NCBI GenBank assembly: GCA_036023115.1
Contig: JAYKKT010000080.1
Location: 10,562,501 to 10,626,500 of the forward strand
From: Brasenia schreberi
Lineage: Eukaryota > Streptophyta > Magnoliopsida > Nymphaeales > Cabombaceae
DNA: 64,000 nucleotides
Direction: 5' to 3'
Below the pieces are notes generated by a model. It saw only the letters and a list, made by a program, of their open reading frames with translations, did not search any database and was not told the origin of the DNA. This document shows positions 34,531 through 46,050 of this stretch, in pieces. The position numbers and the translations under genes were made by a program. Numbering within the stretch: the stretch's first letter is position 1; the number at the start of each line of letters is the position of its first letter.

Positions 34531-35390
34531 ACGATGATACCAACTCCAATTGATAGGCTACATCGTATAAGATGTCTTATTACAAATATTAAAATTCTTG
34601 CTAATTGCTTTTCATTTAGATGTTTTGGTTCAACGCTTGACATTTTGCAAATGCAATTGTTTGGAGGTTGCTCTTCGGTTTGGTGGTGTTATATTTTTTT
34701 TATTCAATTTTTTTTATCTATTTAGGTTATACTTTTCTTTCATTTTCAAATTTATAAACAGTGAATGACATAGGAAACATAGTAAAGGAGAGAATATGTA
34801 ATTTGGCAGCAAAACAAAAAAATGTGAATGTATAGGAAAACAACAAGGAGAACAAGATTTGTCCAGAGAAGCACAAGCTTACTTCTCTTCTAATGATCCT
34901 TTCTTTGTATTTTATTATTTTTGTATTTAGTCGATCTACAACTATGTCCGTCATTATTCTTAAGTCATTCTTAAATATGTCCCTAAGATTGAAACTTAAT
35001 GTAGAGCATTACTATCTTCACATCCTTTTTATTTTACACACTCCAATTTTCATAAATATCCTATAAGGTTTTCTCTCATAAAGTCCAATGATTTTTCTCT
35101 CAGATCTTTTTTCGTTCAATAAGTTTTGTATTATTATTTGCAACCAACCGTCGTTCATTAGTTACTTACAAACATGGTTGTAATCAAACCAATAAAGAAA
35201 CAAGAATGAAAAAAGAAAATCGAATGGACCATCGATCCATTCATTTTCTTAATTTCTTTTGAATTTGGAAGGTCAGTTTTTACTGATATTGTATTTTAGT
35301 TGCTTTGCTTGAAACCTTTTCATTTTTCGTAAGATTTTCGATTTTGAGTGAAACCGGAGTTAAGTAAACACGGTCTAAGCGCGTCTCTCG
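34531..35390. other. AT-rich intergenic stretch
   Basis: No gene or repeat is recognised. A few short frames, such as 34727-34954 on the minus strand, are compositional. Confidence 0.55.
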
Positions 35391-36290
35391 GGCATGCTTC
35401 TGCTTCGTATTATGGATAACAAACACGGATCTGAAGATAACCACCATATCCAACCTGATTTAACCCGCACTCCTCGGGCCTCCTTCCCAGGGGGTACCCT
35501 TTGCGAAAGAGAGCACCGACTCCACTGCCCTCGACGACCATCACCGTTGGTGCCTCTCCATGCTTCTCTCACCTTGCCGATCGAACTCTTGTTTCCCAAT
35601 CACACTGACTGAGACTTTGTTGGATTTGTGACTGAGAATCTAATTTCGACCAATTCAAGGCCCCTTTTTCTTTCTCAAGACACTGAAATTAGGGAGAAGG
35701 TTTCCTCTTTTTCTTCTTTTGTGGCATATTTTGTATTTGGGAAGAGAGGGTTTGAGTTATGGGCTTAAGGAACCGCTTTTAGGGGTGTTTTTTTCCAGTG
35801 AAGGAGTGCTGCCGTTGAGGGACTAGGAGTGAAGATATCGAATGTTGAGGGCTTGAGGGAAAGTTCGGTTGAGGGTTCTTCAAATTTGGGGCTGGTTCTC
35901 TCATGTTTGCGTGTCGTGTATTTGAAGTTGCTGCTGTTGTGGATGTCATGGGTGTATTGGTTTGCCGATCTCCTTATTCTCTCTTATGCTGATTTTGTAT
36001 CTTGTGTTACTTTTATTGTTGTGGCCAAGTGATCGATGGTCCAGTTCTAATGTTGCTGTTTTTGCTGCATACATATTTCTTTTGTCTGGTTTCTTCTATT
36101 GTGCACAATTGAAGAGTGGTGATTCTTGTGATATTAGTGAATCTGTGGATGCTGTTCTTTTTGTTGATTATTATCATGATAAATCTCTCCAGACAATAGG
36201 TACAATTATCTAATTATTAAATGCCACCCCGACAATTATTGTTAAGGATATTTCTACATATTGCAGGTAATGCCATCTTACGAAGGTTTC
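35391..36290 (+). other. Upstream region of the PPR gene remnant, possible untranslated exons
   Basis: The sequence has transcript-like composition: a GC-rich stretch with a 72-codon frame (35394-35612), then a hydrophobic 83-codon frame (35962-36213, Leu/Phe/Tyr-rich). Near 36187-36268 a donor-like ataggtac and an acceptor-like ttgcaggt could bound a small intron. No family is recognised. Confidence 0.35.
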
Positions 36291-37972
36291 TGCTCTAGAT
36301 GTGTGTGAATATGATTCTTCTGAAGGGATACACCCATGGTCGTTGCCTACATGTGACATTCAAAGATTTTAACTTCAAGGATACAAGCAAATGCGTAGAA
36401 AGCATTACTGTGATGGCTGCTGATCCCGGACACAAACATCACATATTTAGAGCATTATTTGGAACTTGGACGGTCAATGATCCCAACCGTTCATATCCAA
36501 GTAACTACGATGATAGGTTTAATATCAGCGCTGCTGCTGGGAAGGTATTGAATGACCAAGCTAGAATGGTAACATCTAGAAATCTGATATTCGACGGGCT
36601 GAATAAGGTACAGGTCATCGATATTGACCGCGATGCACTAGTGGTTCAAAACATCTTGAAAGCATATCAAAGCCCTCTTGACAGAGAAGCATCTCTTGAG
36701 AAATCAGGTCTGACGTTGAGTGGGGATTTGGTTCGGCATGTGATTCAACGGCACAAATCTGACTGTTGGAATGCTCTTTATTCTTTGATTGGGCGTTCAA
36801 ACAAGAAAACTATTCCCACATAACGGGCACCTACAACGGGATGCTTAACATTTTGGGTAAGTTTAAATGCTTTGGCATAATGTGGCAATTGGTAGATGAA
36901 ATGCATGAGAAGTCTCTTGTAAATTATAGAACTTTTGAGATACTACTAATGCACAGATACTCCGCTCATCACAACGTCGAGAAAGCTATTGAAACATTTC
37001 ACAGAAAAGAAAAGTATGGCTTGAAACTTGACATATCCGCTTTCCAAGTGCTTTTGATGTCTTTATGCAGATACAAACATGTTGAAGAACCAGAGTCCTT
37101 GCTCTACATGAAAAAGGAAGAGTTTCCTTTTGACATAAGAAGCAGAAATATAATCCTGAATGGCTGGTGCGTGCGAGGGAGTTATCGTGAAGCTAAGAGG
37201 TTTTGGAATGACGTTATTGCTTCGAAATGCATGCCTGATGTTTACACATATGGCACATATATAAATTATTTAACTAAGGCAGGAAAACTCGGAACTGCTT
37301 TGAAGTTGTTCCAGGCAATGTGGTCTAAAGGGTGCACACCGGATGTGCCAATTTGTAACTGCATAGTGGATGCATTGTGCTTCAAGAAGAAGATTCCTGA
37401 AGCTCTCAAAATTTTCAGTGAGATGAATGGGCGTGGATGCATGCCTGATGTGGCCACCTACAACTCATTGATTAAACATATGTGCAGAATCAGACGGATG
37501 GAGAAAGCTTATGAACTGTTTAGACGAAATGGAAGAGAAAGGCTGCACTCCAAATGCAACGACATACAGTTATTTCCTGAAATCATTGCGATCACTGGAA
37601 GACGTTCCCGACCTGCTGAAAAAAATGGCAAGGACGGGTTCTGTTCTTTGCTCGGACACTTATAACTTGATCCTGAAATTTTCCTTGCCATGGGACGAGC
37701 TGGAGAAAGTTCGAGATATATGAGAAGAGATGGAGGAAAATGGTGTTGCTCCTGATCAAAGGTCATATACGGTTATGATCCATGGGTTATATGAAAAAGG
37801 AATGCTGGATGCTGCCTTTGGGTATTTTAGTGAGACGATGTCAAAAGGAATGGTACCTGAGCCAAGGACTAAGTTGTTGGTGGATGCAATTCAGGCCAAG
37901 AGAAATTGCCAAGATGCCGCTTCTCCTGATTTAGTTGCTGCAACTAATAGACAAAGAAGAACGAGACGGTAG
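36291..37972 (+). pseudogene. Pentatricopeptide-repeat (PPR, P class) gene, broken
   Basis: An N-terminal part (36299-36823) leads to about ten 35-residue helix-pair repeats in 36766-37665, 37511-37723 and 37730-37972. Clear repeats start with PDVYTYGTYINYL, PDVPICNCIVDAL, PDVATYNSLIKHM, PNATTYSYFLKSL and PDQRSYTVMIHGL. Intact members bind organellar RNA in mitochondria or chloroplasts. Three breaks are visible: a frameshift near 36775 (WNALYS against LFFDWAF), a frameshift near 37518 (AYELF against LDEMEEKG), and a TGA at 37721-37723 where Trp fits (RDI-stop-EEMEENG). The frame ends at a natural-looking Arg-rich C-terminus at 37972. Few changes elsewhere suggest a recent loss; sequencing error at all three sites is unlikely but possible. 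Confidence 0.88.
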
Positions 37973-38880
37973 ATCCTGCTGTGTATTCATTTTGTGTTCA
38001 ATATAAGTGTTTGACAAGAGCCTTCTTTGCTAATCCAAAAGAGGCATAGTCTGCTAGGCAGTGGGCAAGGTCAAAGACTTTGATGCCCGGTGGTTGACTG
38101 CCCACCATGGCTTTTCTCAAGGGCAAAGGAAAAAGAAAGAGCAAAAGAGGTATATGTGCCTCGGAGCAAAGGAAACTTTAATCCAGATAGTAAGAATTCT
38201 GCGTGTACGTCAGATGCTGTTCTTCTTTGATGAGGAAATCTACCATATTTACTGCTACAAGTTGTTCATAGATTGAAATCTAACATGCCTATCAAATTTA
38301 TTGCAACAAAGATGTTCATAGTTAGGGAGCAACTGTTTGATGCCATGTTAACGTGTATGAGATTACAGTCGCTCCTACGGCTAGCATAAAATAACCACAA
38401 CTCAATATTTTCTTATGAAAACTGTACACACGTGTGTTAAGACTTCCCAGATTTTTCATAGTTTAAGAATACATTATTTTTCAATGTTTATCAATTTAGT
38501 TCAAATGCTTGACAGTTGACACCATCATATTATTAACTGCCATGTTAACGAACTACATACATTAATTAAATAGAATGCTATATTATCATTCACATCAATA
38601 ACATCGTTCATCACATCAACTTATATTTGTTATTATACTTAAATATTTATTAATATTATATTTAAATATTCATCCACCGTATCAACATATATTTAATATT
38701 ATACTTAAATACATTAATATTATATTTAAATATAAATTATTGATAGAACTTGAACAATTCGCGTCAAAGAACTTTGTGTTGAGAGAGAAATCTCTACAAT
38801 ACTAGGAGTTGAGGTACGACTTGTTTTTCTTTTTTTTTGGAGAAACGGGTTAATCAAACGTGAAACGAAATAAGTGGCTG
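37973..38880. other. 3' flank of the PPR remnant, then AT-rich repeats
   Basis: After 38280 the sequence is strongly AT-rich with short direct repeats around ttaatattatatttaaata near 38640-38740. No gene is supported; the 71-codon frame at 38061-38276 has no motif. Confidence 0.55.
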
Positions 38881-38882
38881 TC

Positions 38883-39665
38883 ACGTACCTATCAAACGTG
38901 GAACGAAATCAGAGACTGATTTTAAGTCACAAAACGAGACCCACGTTTGGAGGTAGGTCAAACAATTTGGGCCTAAACTATGCCCTGAAAAAAAATTAGT
39001 ATATGTCGCCGCTAGTTACAAACAAACAATATGGGCCATCCACCATCACAAGAAACAGCTCGACGGATCGAGCTAAACATAGAAATTCTCAGATAACGTG
39101 CCCACTAGTCGAGACGCGGTGATTGTATAAGCTCAAAAGCACGTCAACCTCAAAGTCAAACGAGTTGCACTTAAAAGTGTTTGATACACGATTCCAAATG
39201 GGTTTGACCCTCATTAGTATCAGAACCCACGTACCTATCAAACGTGGAATGAAATCGGAGTGTACCACATGGAATAAAGTCGGAAGCTGATTTTAAGCCA
39301 CAAAACGAGGCCCACGTTTGGAAGTGGGTCAAACGATTTAGGCCTAACCTAAAACCCTGAGAAAAAAATAATACGTGTTGCCGCTACTAGTTACAAACAA
39401 GCAATATGAGTCATCCACACACCATCACAAGAAACAGCTCGAACTAAACATAAAAATTCTCAAATAAAGCGCTCACTAACCAAAACACATTGAGGGTATA
39501 AGCTGAAAAACACATCAACCTCAAGGTCAGATGAGTTGCACTTAGAAGTGTTTGATAAAGGTTCTAAGTGGTCTGGACCGTCATTAAGCCACAAAATGAG
39601 GCCCACGTTTGGAGGTGGGACAAACGATTTGGGCGGAAAAAAAATAATATCAAGTTGCCGCTAAT
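38883..39665. repeat. Tandem repeat, about 350-bp unit, two copies plus a partial third
   Basis: acgtacctatcaaacgtgga occurs near 38883 and 39230. cacaaaacgag(g/a)cccacgtttgga occurs near 38929, 39299 and 39590 (last one cacaaaatgag). Between them gccgctag...ttacaaacaa, accatcacaagaaacagctcg and gttgcactta(a/g)aagtgtttg also recur in order. The third copy is internally shortened. No coding capacity. Confidence 0.85.
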
Positions 39666-39889
39666 CCTCTCGAGCGCTCTCCGTCTTCTTCGTTTTCTTC
39701 AAGAGTTATGTTATTTTGTTGTGTATTGGTTGTTGCATGTTACGAGAATTGGTTGCACTTTAGATACGGTGTCATAACCCAACCCGTTATTCTATCACAC
39801 GAGTCTGAATATTCAAAGGAGAAAGTGAAAATATAATGATTTGCTTACACAATGTGATAATAATAGACAAATGAAAGACTTATTAACAA

Positions 39890-41170
39890 AATTTTAAAAA
39901 TAATCTAAATAATAAGTTTTTTAAAATATTAATTATAAATATTAATATTATCATTTTCTTTTGATATCTTAAAGGACCATTTGAATCATGATGTAATCAG
40001 TTTTGAGGGTACGATGTAAAAGTAATTTATTTATTTGTATTTAAAGTGTGACTTGCATTTATATTTTAATTATACTAATCTATATTGTACTACTGTCATA
40101 TTTTTTAATATTATATTGTGACTTTTCTTTTTTCATTACAAGAAAAATACTAATGAGAGATAAAACTTGATAACTTACAATGGTTCACAAGGACTTTATT
40201 GTTCACAAGGACTTTATTTTGGACTTCAAGTTATGTTTATAATTGATTTTGTTTAAAAAACTCTAAATGATAAGTGTTTTGAAATATTGATTATGAATTT
40301 TAATATTAGCATTTTCTTTTGATATTTCAAAAGAAATGGTTCACACATTGCATTCCCCAAAAGGAAACTTTTAAATACCTAGGGTCAATTTTTCAAAGTG
40401 ATGGAAGAATTGATGGAGATGTTACACATAGAATTAATGCTGGTTGGTTAAAATGGAGAGGAGCATCAGGTATTCTTTGTGATAAGAAGATACCATTAAC
40501 ATTAAAAGGTAAATATTATAGAGCAGCAGTTAGGCCTGCCATGTTTTATGGTTCTGAGTGTTGGGCAGTTAATCATCAACATGTACAAAAGATGTCTGTG
40601 ACAGAAATGAAGATGTTGAGATGGATGAATGGTCATACAAGAAAAGACCATATACATAATGAGGTTATTAGAAACAAATTAGGAGTGGCACCAATAGAGG
40701 ATAAAATGAGAGAACATCGTTTAAGATGGTTTGGACATATAGAAAGAAGATCAAAAGAAGAACCTGTAAGAAGGTTAGAAAAACTAAATTTGGAAAGTAT
40801 TAAAAGAGGTAGAGGACGACCACAAAAGTGTTGGAAAGAAACAATAAAGAATGATCTAGCTTATTGTGAGTTAACTGCTAACATGGCACACGATAGAGAT
40901 CTGTGGAAACAAAGAATCCATGTAGCCGACCCCATCTAGTATGGGAAAAGGCTTAGTTGTTGTTGTTGTTGTATTTCAAATTATTTATAAAAACCATCCG
41001 AATGTGATAAGTTGAGGATATGATGCAAAAGCAATTTATTGTATTGTAATTAGGTGTGTGACTTGCATTTATATTTTAATTATACTACTTATCCATATAT
41101 TCATATTTTTAATATTATTTATTTTTTTATTAAAAAAATATCAATGAGATAAAAACTTGACATGAATGTG
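39890..41170. repeat. AT-rich segment duplicated in tandem, second copy split by a LINE
   Basis: Copy 1 is about 39890-40180; copy 2 is 40250-40331 plus 40981-41170. Shared words in order: cattttcttttgatat, gacttgcatttatattttaa then ttatacta, tttttaatattat, and the aatgagagataaaacttga / aatgagataaaaacttgaca pair. Confidence 0.8.
40332..40971 (+). mobile_element. 5'-truncated RTE-like LINE with 9-bp target duplication
   Basis: The frame (to stop at 40939) is the C-terminal end of a plant LINE reverse transcriptase: FKYLGSIFQSDG, AVRPAMFYGSECWAV, MLRWMNGHTRKD, LRWFGHIERR, GRGRPQKCW. A short 3' UTR ends in (TTG)n. The word tatttcaaa at 40323-40331 is repeated at 40972-40980 as the target duplication. 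No upstream RT or endonuclease: an ordinary 5' truncation. Confidence 0.9.
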
Positions 41171-41514
41171 ATTGATTTTGTTATGAATGTGAATTTGTAA
41201 GTTGTTTTATCCTTAAAGTTTTTATTACCTTAAAAGATACTAAATATCATTTTAAATATATTTATGTTTATTTCTTTTCTTAAAGCTGATTTTATTTCCA
41301 AAAAAATTTGATTCTATTTTTGAATGACAAATTATTGATACACAACCAAAATACAGCCAAGATGCCTTCAAACAAAAATATAAATAATTGATCGGTTGAA
41401 ACTTATTGTTGTTTGTAATTTTAATTAAAATGATTGACGGAACAATCTGCAGAGTGATAGGAAGTTAGAACTCGGAGTATCAAGTCTTAAGAACAAACCA
41501 AACGCAAAACCATA
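41171..41514. other. AT-rich flank left of T3
   Basis: No gene or repeat recognised. Confidence 0.55.
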
Positions 41515-44500
41515 TGTAGATGTGAAAATTTTACTCCGATGTCTATGTAGAGACTTGAAATAAGTTTTCAATCTACATCATTTGTGCGAGAGTGCCAACT
41601 AGTTTGCTTAAACTAGCAAAGATTGATTTTCTGACTCCGTGTAGCGATTGTGGAGAAGAGAGATCTTTTACTGTTTAGGCTTTCTTGAACTGGCACTCAA
41701 GAGTCAGCCTATACGTTTTGAGTATTGATTTGAACAAGGTGTGTTTCCAAAATTCACTTTTGAATCAACTTAAATCAACCAAAAATTTGCACTTAGCTTA
41801 TTAAAGGAAATTTTTCAAAGTTCTAAAAAATAGAAACTGGTTCTATTTTTACAACTTGTTTTCGGATTTTTCTGAAAATTTTCGATATCTTTAAAATTCA
41901 TGAAACTTTTACAGTGACAAAATACAAATATGTAGATTCTGCAACTATTTTTATTCTATTTTTTTGTGCTTTTATTATGAAGAATTAAATCAAGAATGTG
42001 TATCTGCTCAATCATTTAGAACTGGTATGTTATACAAATATAGAGGTTTAAAGAAACATCTATATCTCGGTGTACAAAGTTCCGATCTTCATGAACTTTT
42101 AGTCTTATTGCAAAACTATAAATGTCAACTTTCCAATAAGACAAGTTTCACTGAAATTGGTTCACTACAAACAGAGTTATGAAAAGATTACCTAAGCTCT
42201 ATTACAAGAAATAAAGGTTTGACAAATTTGACTATGGATTCTTCTAATCTTCCCCAATTTTAATTACATAGTTCTACGGCCCTAAATTCTTGAAAATTAG
42301 CAAAAAAAAGGAAATAAAAAATAAAATATTAGACATATGCAGGATGTAGAAAATAGATTTTCGTGTTTAAAACATACATGAATGCATTTTGTCCGAAATT
42401 AAAAGACTAATCACAACAAATTTAAAGTAAATGACTGAAGAAAATGAATTGAAATATATTTATATCTTAAGCATAGACGGGATTAGAAGGTATAAGAGAG
42501 TATATCGTATACAGAAGTAGGAGAAACTTAAAAGCAAACATGTAATAGGCGTGAATGTAAATAAATGAAAGAGACAGCATCTGTCACACTCACTCGGGTC
42601 GCGACCACGACCCGGCCCGAGCCGAAGCCATGTGGTCGCTTCTCGCGCGGGCATGATGGTGAGCAGTAACAAAATACAGCTAATTTAATTCAAACTTAAG
42701 AAATATCTAACTGAAATAAATATTCATATCGAAGTTCTAAACAACACGTCAAAAATGGTGCGAGACCCACCTAACAATAACCCTTAATAAAAGACTTTCT
42801 AAATCATTCAACACTTATCATACCATCTAAAATAAAAATGCATCTCTATCAAAGTCCTACTCTGCTCTGTGTGCCTTCGAAGTGCTAGCTTCAGGATGAG
42901 CTGTAAAACAATAGGGTGAACTCCTATACATAGCTCAGTAAGAAGGTTAAACATCTTTAAACAGAAATTATACTAAATGCATGCATAGTTTCACAATCAT
43001 TTCATAGGAAAGCACAATTACCTTCAAATCATGATCTCAAATTCATACGCACACACGCACACATCATTAGTTTCGATAATTATAGCTCATACTGTGTCTG
43101 TCCCAAAGGCTACGGGAGTCATTCGGCCCTCCCTAACGTGACCTCGATAACCTCGTCCATGACGGTAACCATGCCGACTCTCACGATAGAATGCCCGAGA
43201 ATACAACCTATATTCGCCCCAAGCTGGACCACTCGAGGGACGTACAAGTCTCTAGAGTCCCCACACAAGTACGGCTCGTATATTCACACATCATTACATT
43301 TCTAAAACCAATTACAGTTCATCACATTCACAAATCATATCCAGATCCACGAATATCCAAAACCAAATCCATACAACATTTAAATACCATGTTCATACAA
43401 CACATGCATATCAAAACATGCTCTTTATCAATCAATATCATAAATATGTTCTATTTGAAAAGCATATCAAATAACCCATAATTGCGAATAATATTTCATA
43501 AACATCAATAAAATATTTATCAATCATGCATATTTAAATATATCTAAAACAAGTAAAATCACTTCTAGCATGGTTCTGTAAAAGAGTGCATAACCCCCTA
43601 CCTGAAGGAGCGCTAAGATCCAGTCCTCAAGCTGTTAGGGCACTCTTATCACCACCAAATCCTTCAATTTTAATCTCTAAACAATTACAAATAATTAAAA
43701 TATTAAAATTTATTTAACTATGAGTCTAACGCAAAAAACCGTATCCGAATCGGATCCCAAAAGACCCTAAAATCACCCAAACCCTAATATGAATCCGTTT
43801 AAGCTATATGAGATCCAAATTGATACCTAGATCCATATCTGATCCAAATTGAGTGACACAATAGGTAGCCTGTGTCAACATAGAACCTGTAACTAATGAC
43901 ATGGGTCCTATTTCTAACCCAAAACCCATTTCAAAACATGACCCAAACTTGACTCATTTCTGACACAGAACCCGACACGAAAGCTATTTTGGCACAGAAC
44001 TGGTTCTTAACATGCGATATGAGGACACGACACAAACCAGTGTCGATTCATGACATTTTAGACACAACACGACATGGAAACGAGGGACATGTCCAAAAGA
44101 GCTGGTTCCCATAGTTTTTCCGGCATCGATTTCATCGATTTCCGGCAACGATTAAGGTCAGCAAAGGTGGCCTCCCTCTTCCTCTTCCTCCCCTCTTTCG
44201 ACGAAGGCCAAGAACAACCACTGGCAGTGACATTTCGCTGGAAAACGAAAGTGAAAAGAAAAAGTTATAGAAAATGAAAAATCGAACGAATCGGAATCGT
44301 TTCTCAGTCAAATCGACACCATCAACTTACCCAACCTGTCAAAACACTTAGTTCTACCTCAAACCTTCGACCCAAGCCCAAAATGATGATTTTCAACAAG
44401 TTTTTCATAAAAAATCAAGAAAAAAAATAAAAATCTGAAAAAATGTGAACTCACCGGATTCAGATCGATTCCTCGCATTTTTCTTCTAGTCTGAGGCTGC

Positions 44501-45429
44501 CCCAACTCTCTCTGAAGAATGTTCACTATGAAGACCTCTTTTTAAAGGCCTTTCAAATCTCAAATGTAGCCGCCTGTGCAATACTGTACAGTCTGTGCAA
44601 TAACGCTTAGACGTTACAACATCACTACACTTACATCATGAGGATAGATAATTGCTCCTTTAATACAACCCCTATTAATTGAATGGGAATAATGAGAGAT
44701 CAAAACAAATAAATGATGAGAATTAAACCTTCCAATCGGACCTTAGTGGGCGTCGAACGTGGATGAGTTAGAAAGGGATCGACTCCTTCCTTCTCCTCTA
44801 CTTTCTCTTCCTCTCTCTCTTGTTGCAGCTCTCCTTCTCTCTCTCTTAGGCTCTCTCCACTCTTCCTTCAATGCTAGAAAACAATCTCCTAAGGTCCCTT
44901 TTTATAGGCCTTAAGGGAGAGAGCCCTAAAGCCTTCCAAGGTTTGGATTGGGTGGATCTTTGGAGCCCAAGCTTTGATCTGATCCTTGGTTGGCCACATG
45001 GCCTTCACATGGCCTCTTAGATGGTCCTTCCTTGGTCCAACTGAGTGGGATTAGGTAGGCTTACGATGTGTCATTCTAACCAATTGGGTTCATTCAACCA
45101 AGTGGGTTTGGTTGGACTTGATTGGGTGCAGCCGATCGGATGTACATGAATGTGGCCTAAATAAGTTCAACTTGGGGCAGCCTTGTACCATATTTGATGG
45201 AGTCTTAGCTTGGTTCATGTCTTCATTTCAGTCCACACATAGACTTGTTTCGACTTGATTATAAATCGAGTATTTTGCCTTTAACCTTAGGCTCTTGATT
45301 TGGCCCAACACATCTTGGTTTCCTGTTCAAGACTAGGTCATTCGTCTTGGTCTACATGAGCTTCGTCCTTGCTTGATGCGAGCTTGACTTGACCGTTACA
45401 TTGATCCTCGTTCCCATCCTGAATCTTTG
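41515..45429 (-). repeat. LTR H: 3' LTR of T3, interrupted by solo LTR G
   Basis: The left end tgtagatgtgaaaattttac aligns with LTR E's tgtaggcacaaaattttcac. Without the insert it is about 1.87 kb. A TATAAAAA box on the minus strand is at about 44900-44907. The homology with LTR D stops at cctgaatctttg (45429), so the true LTR start and polypurine tract seem deleted. Confidence 0.75.
42582..44618 (-). repeat. LTR G: solo LTR of a Tekay/Del-type element (2037 bp)
   Basis: Minus strand: TGTAACGTCTAAGCG ... GAGTGTGACA. Flanks gcatc (42577-42581) and acatc (44619-44623) agree in four of five bases as a worn target duplication. Removing it restores continuity with the aligned part of LTR E. It is homologous to the Tekay-type LTR at 32511-34222. 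Confidence 0.82.
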
Positions 45430-46050
45430 GCAGGAATTTAATGAAAAACCTTTATTCATTGGGCTAAGTTGTATGGAATTTGAGAAAGAGTTACCACGGT
45501 CTCTTTTGAAGCGTCCCGTGGTCTAAGGCAAAGAAATTGAAAAATTGCTCTTTTTTCGAGGTTTAGCTTTTCTTTTTCTTTATCTTTCGAAGGGTACCTC
45601 TATTTTGGAAGATTTTGTTTTCTCTTTTCTTTTTAGAATACCTCTATATTGAAGGTTTTTGTTTTCTTCCTTTTCTTTTGATTTTGAAAGACTTGTTTTC
45701 TTTCTTTTTCTTTTGATTTTCTAAATTTTTTTTTTAGAGAAAAATGAAGTGGGAAAAACTTATCCCTTTGGGTACTTGATTCAGCAAAGAACATCCCATT
45801 TCCTAATAGCATCTACCATTTGAAAATATTTTGCTATCTTGAACTAGGCCTCATTTTGTAAGCCAAAGATTTTTGAAATGCTACTAAATAATTTTGCAAA
45901 ACTCCACTTTTCATAAAGTATCAATTTCCTTATTTAGAGTTATATAATCCATCTTGATCATTCTTTCAAGAAATTTCAAAGGAAACCCATTTTAAAATCT
46001 TTTCTAAAGAATTTAACATAGACCCTATATATAATATTTTTTCAAGTATT
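45430..46050 (-). other. T3 3' untranslated region, truncated
   Basis: It is counterpart to T1 3384-4040, with the shared word near the Arg-rich ccgtggt...cttc segment at 45495-45530, but shorter; rich in T on the plus strand. No coding frame. Confidence 0.65.

Noticed and set aside
38061..38276. 71-codon frame after the PPR remnant as a gene
   Set aside because: Short, Lys/Gln-rich, without motif, in the probable 3' flank of the PPR gene.
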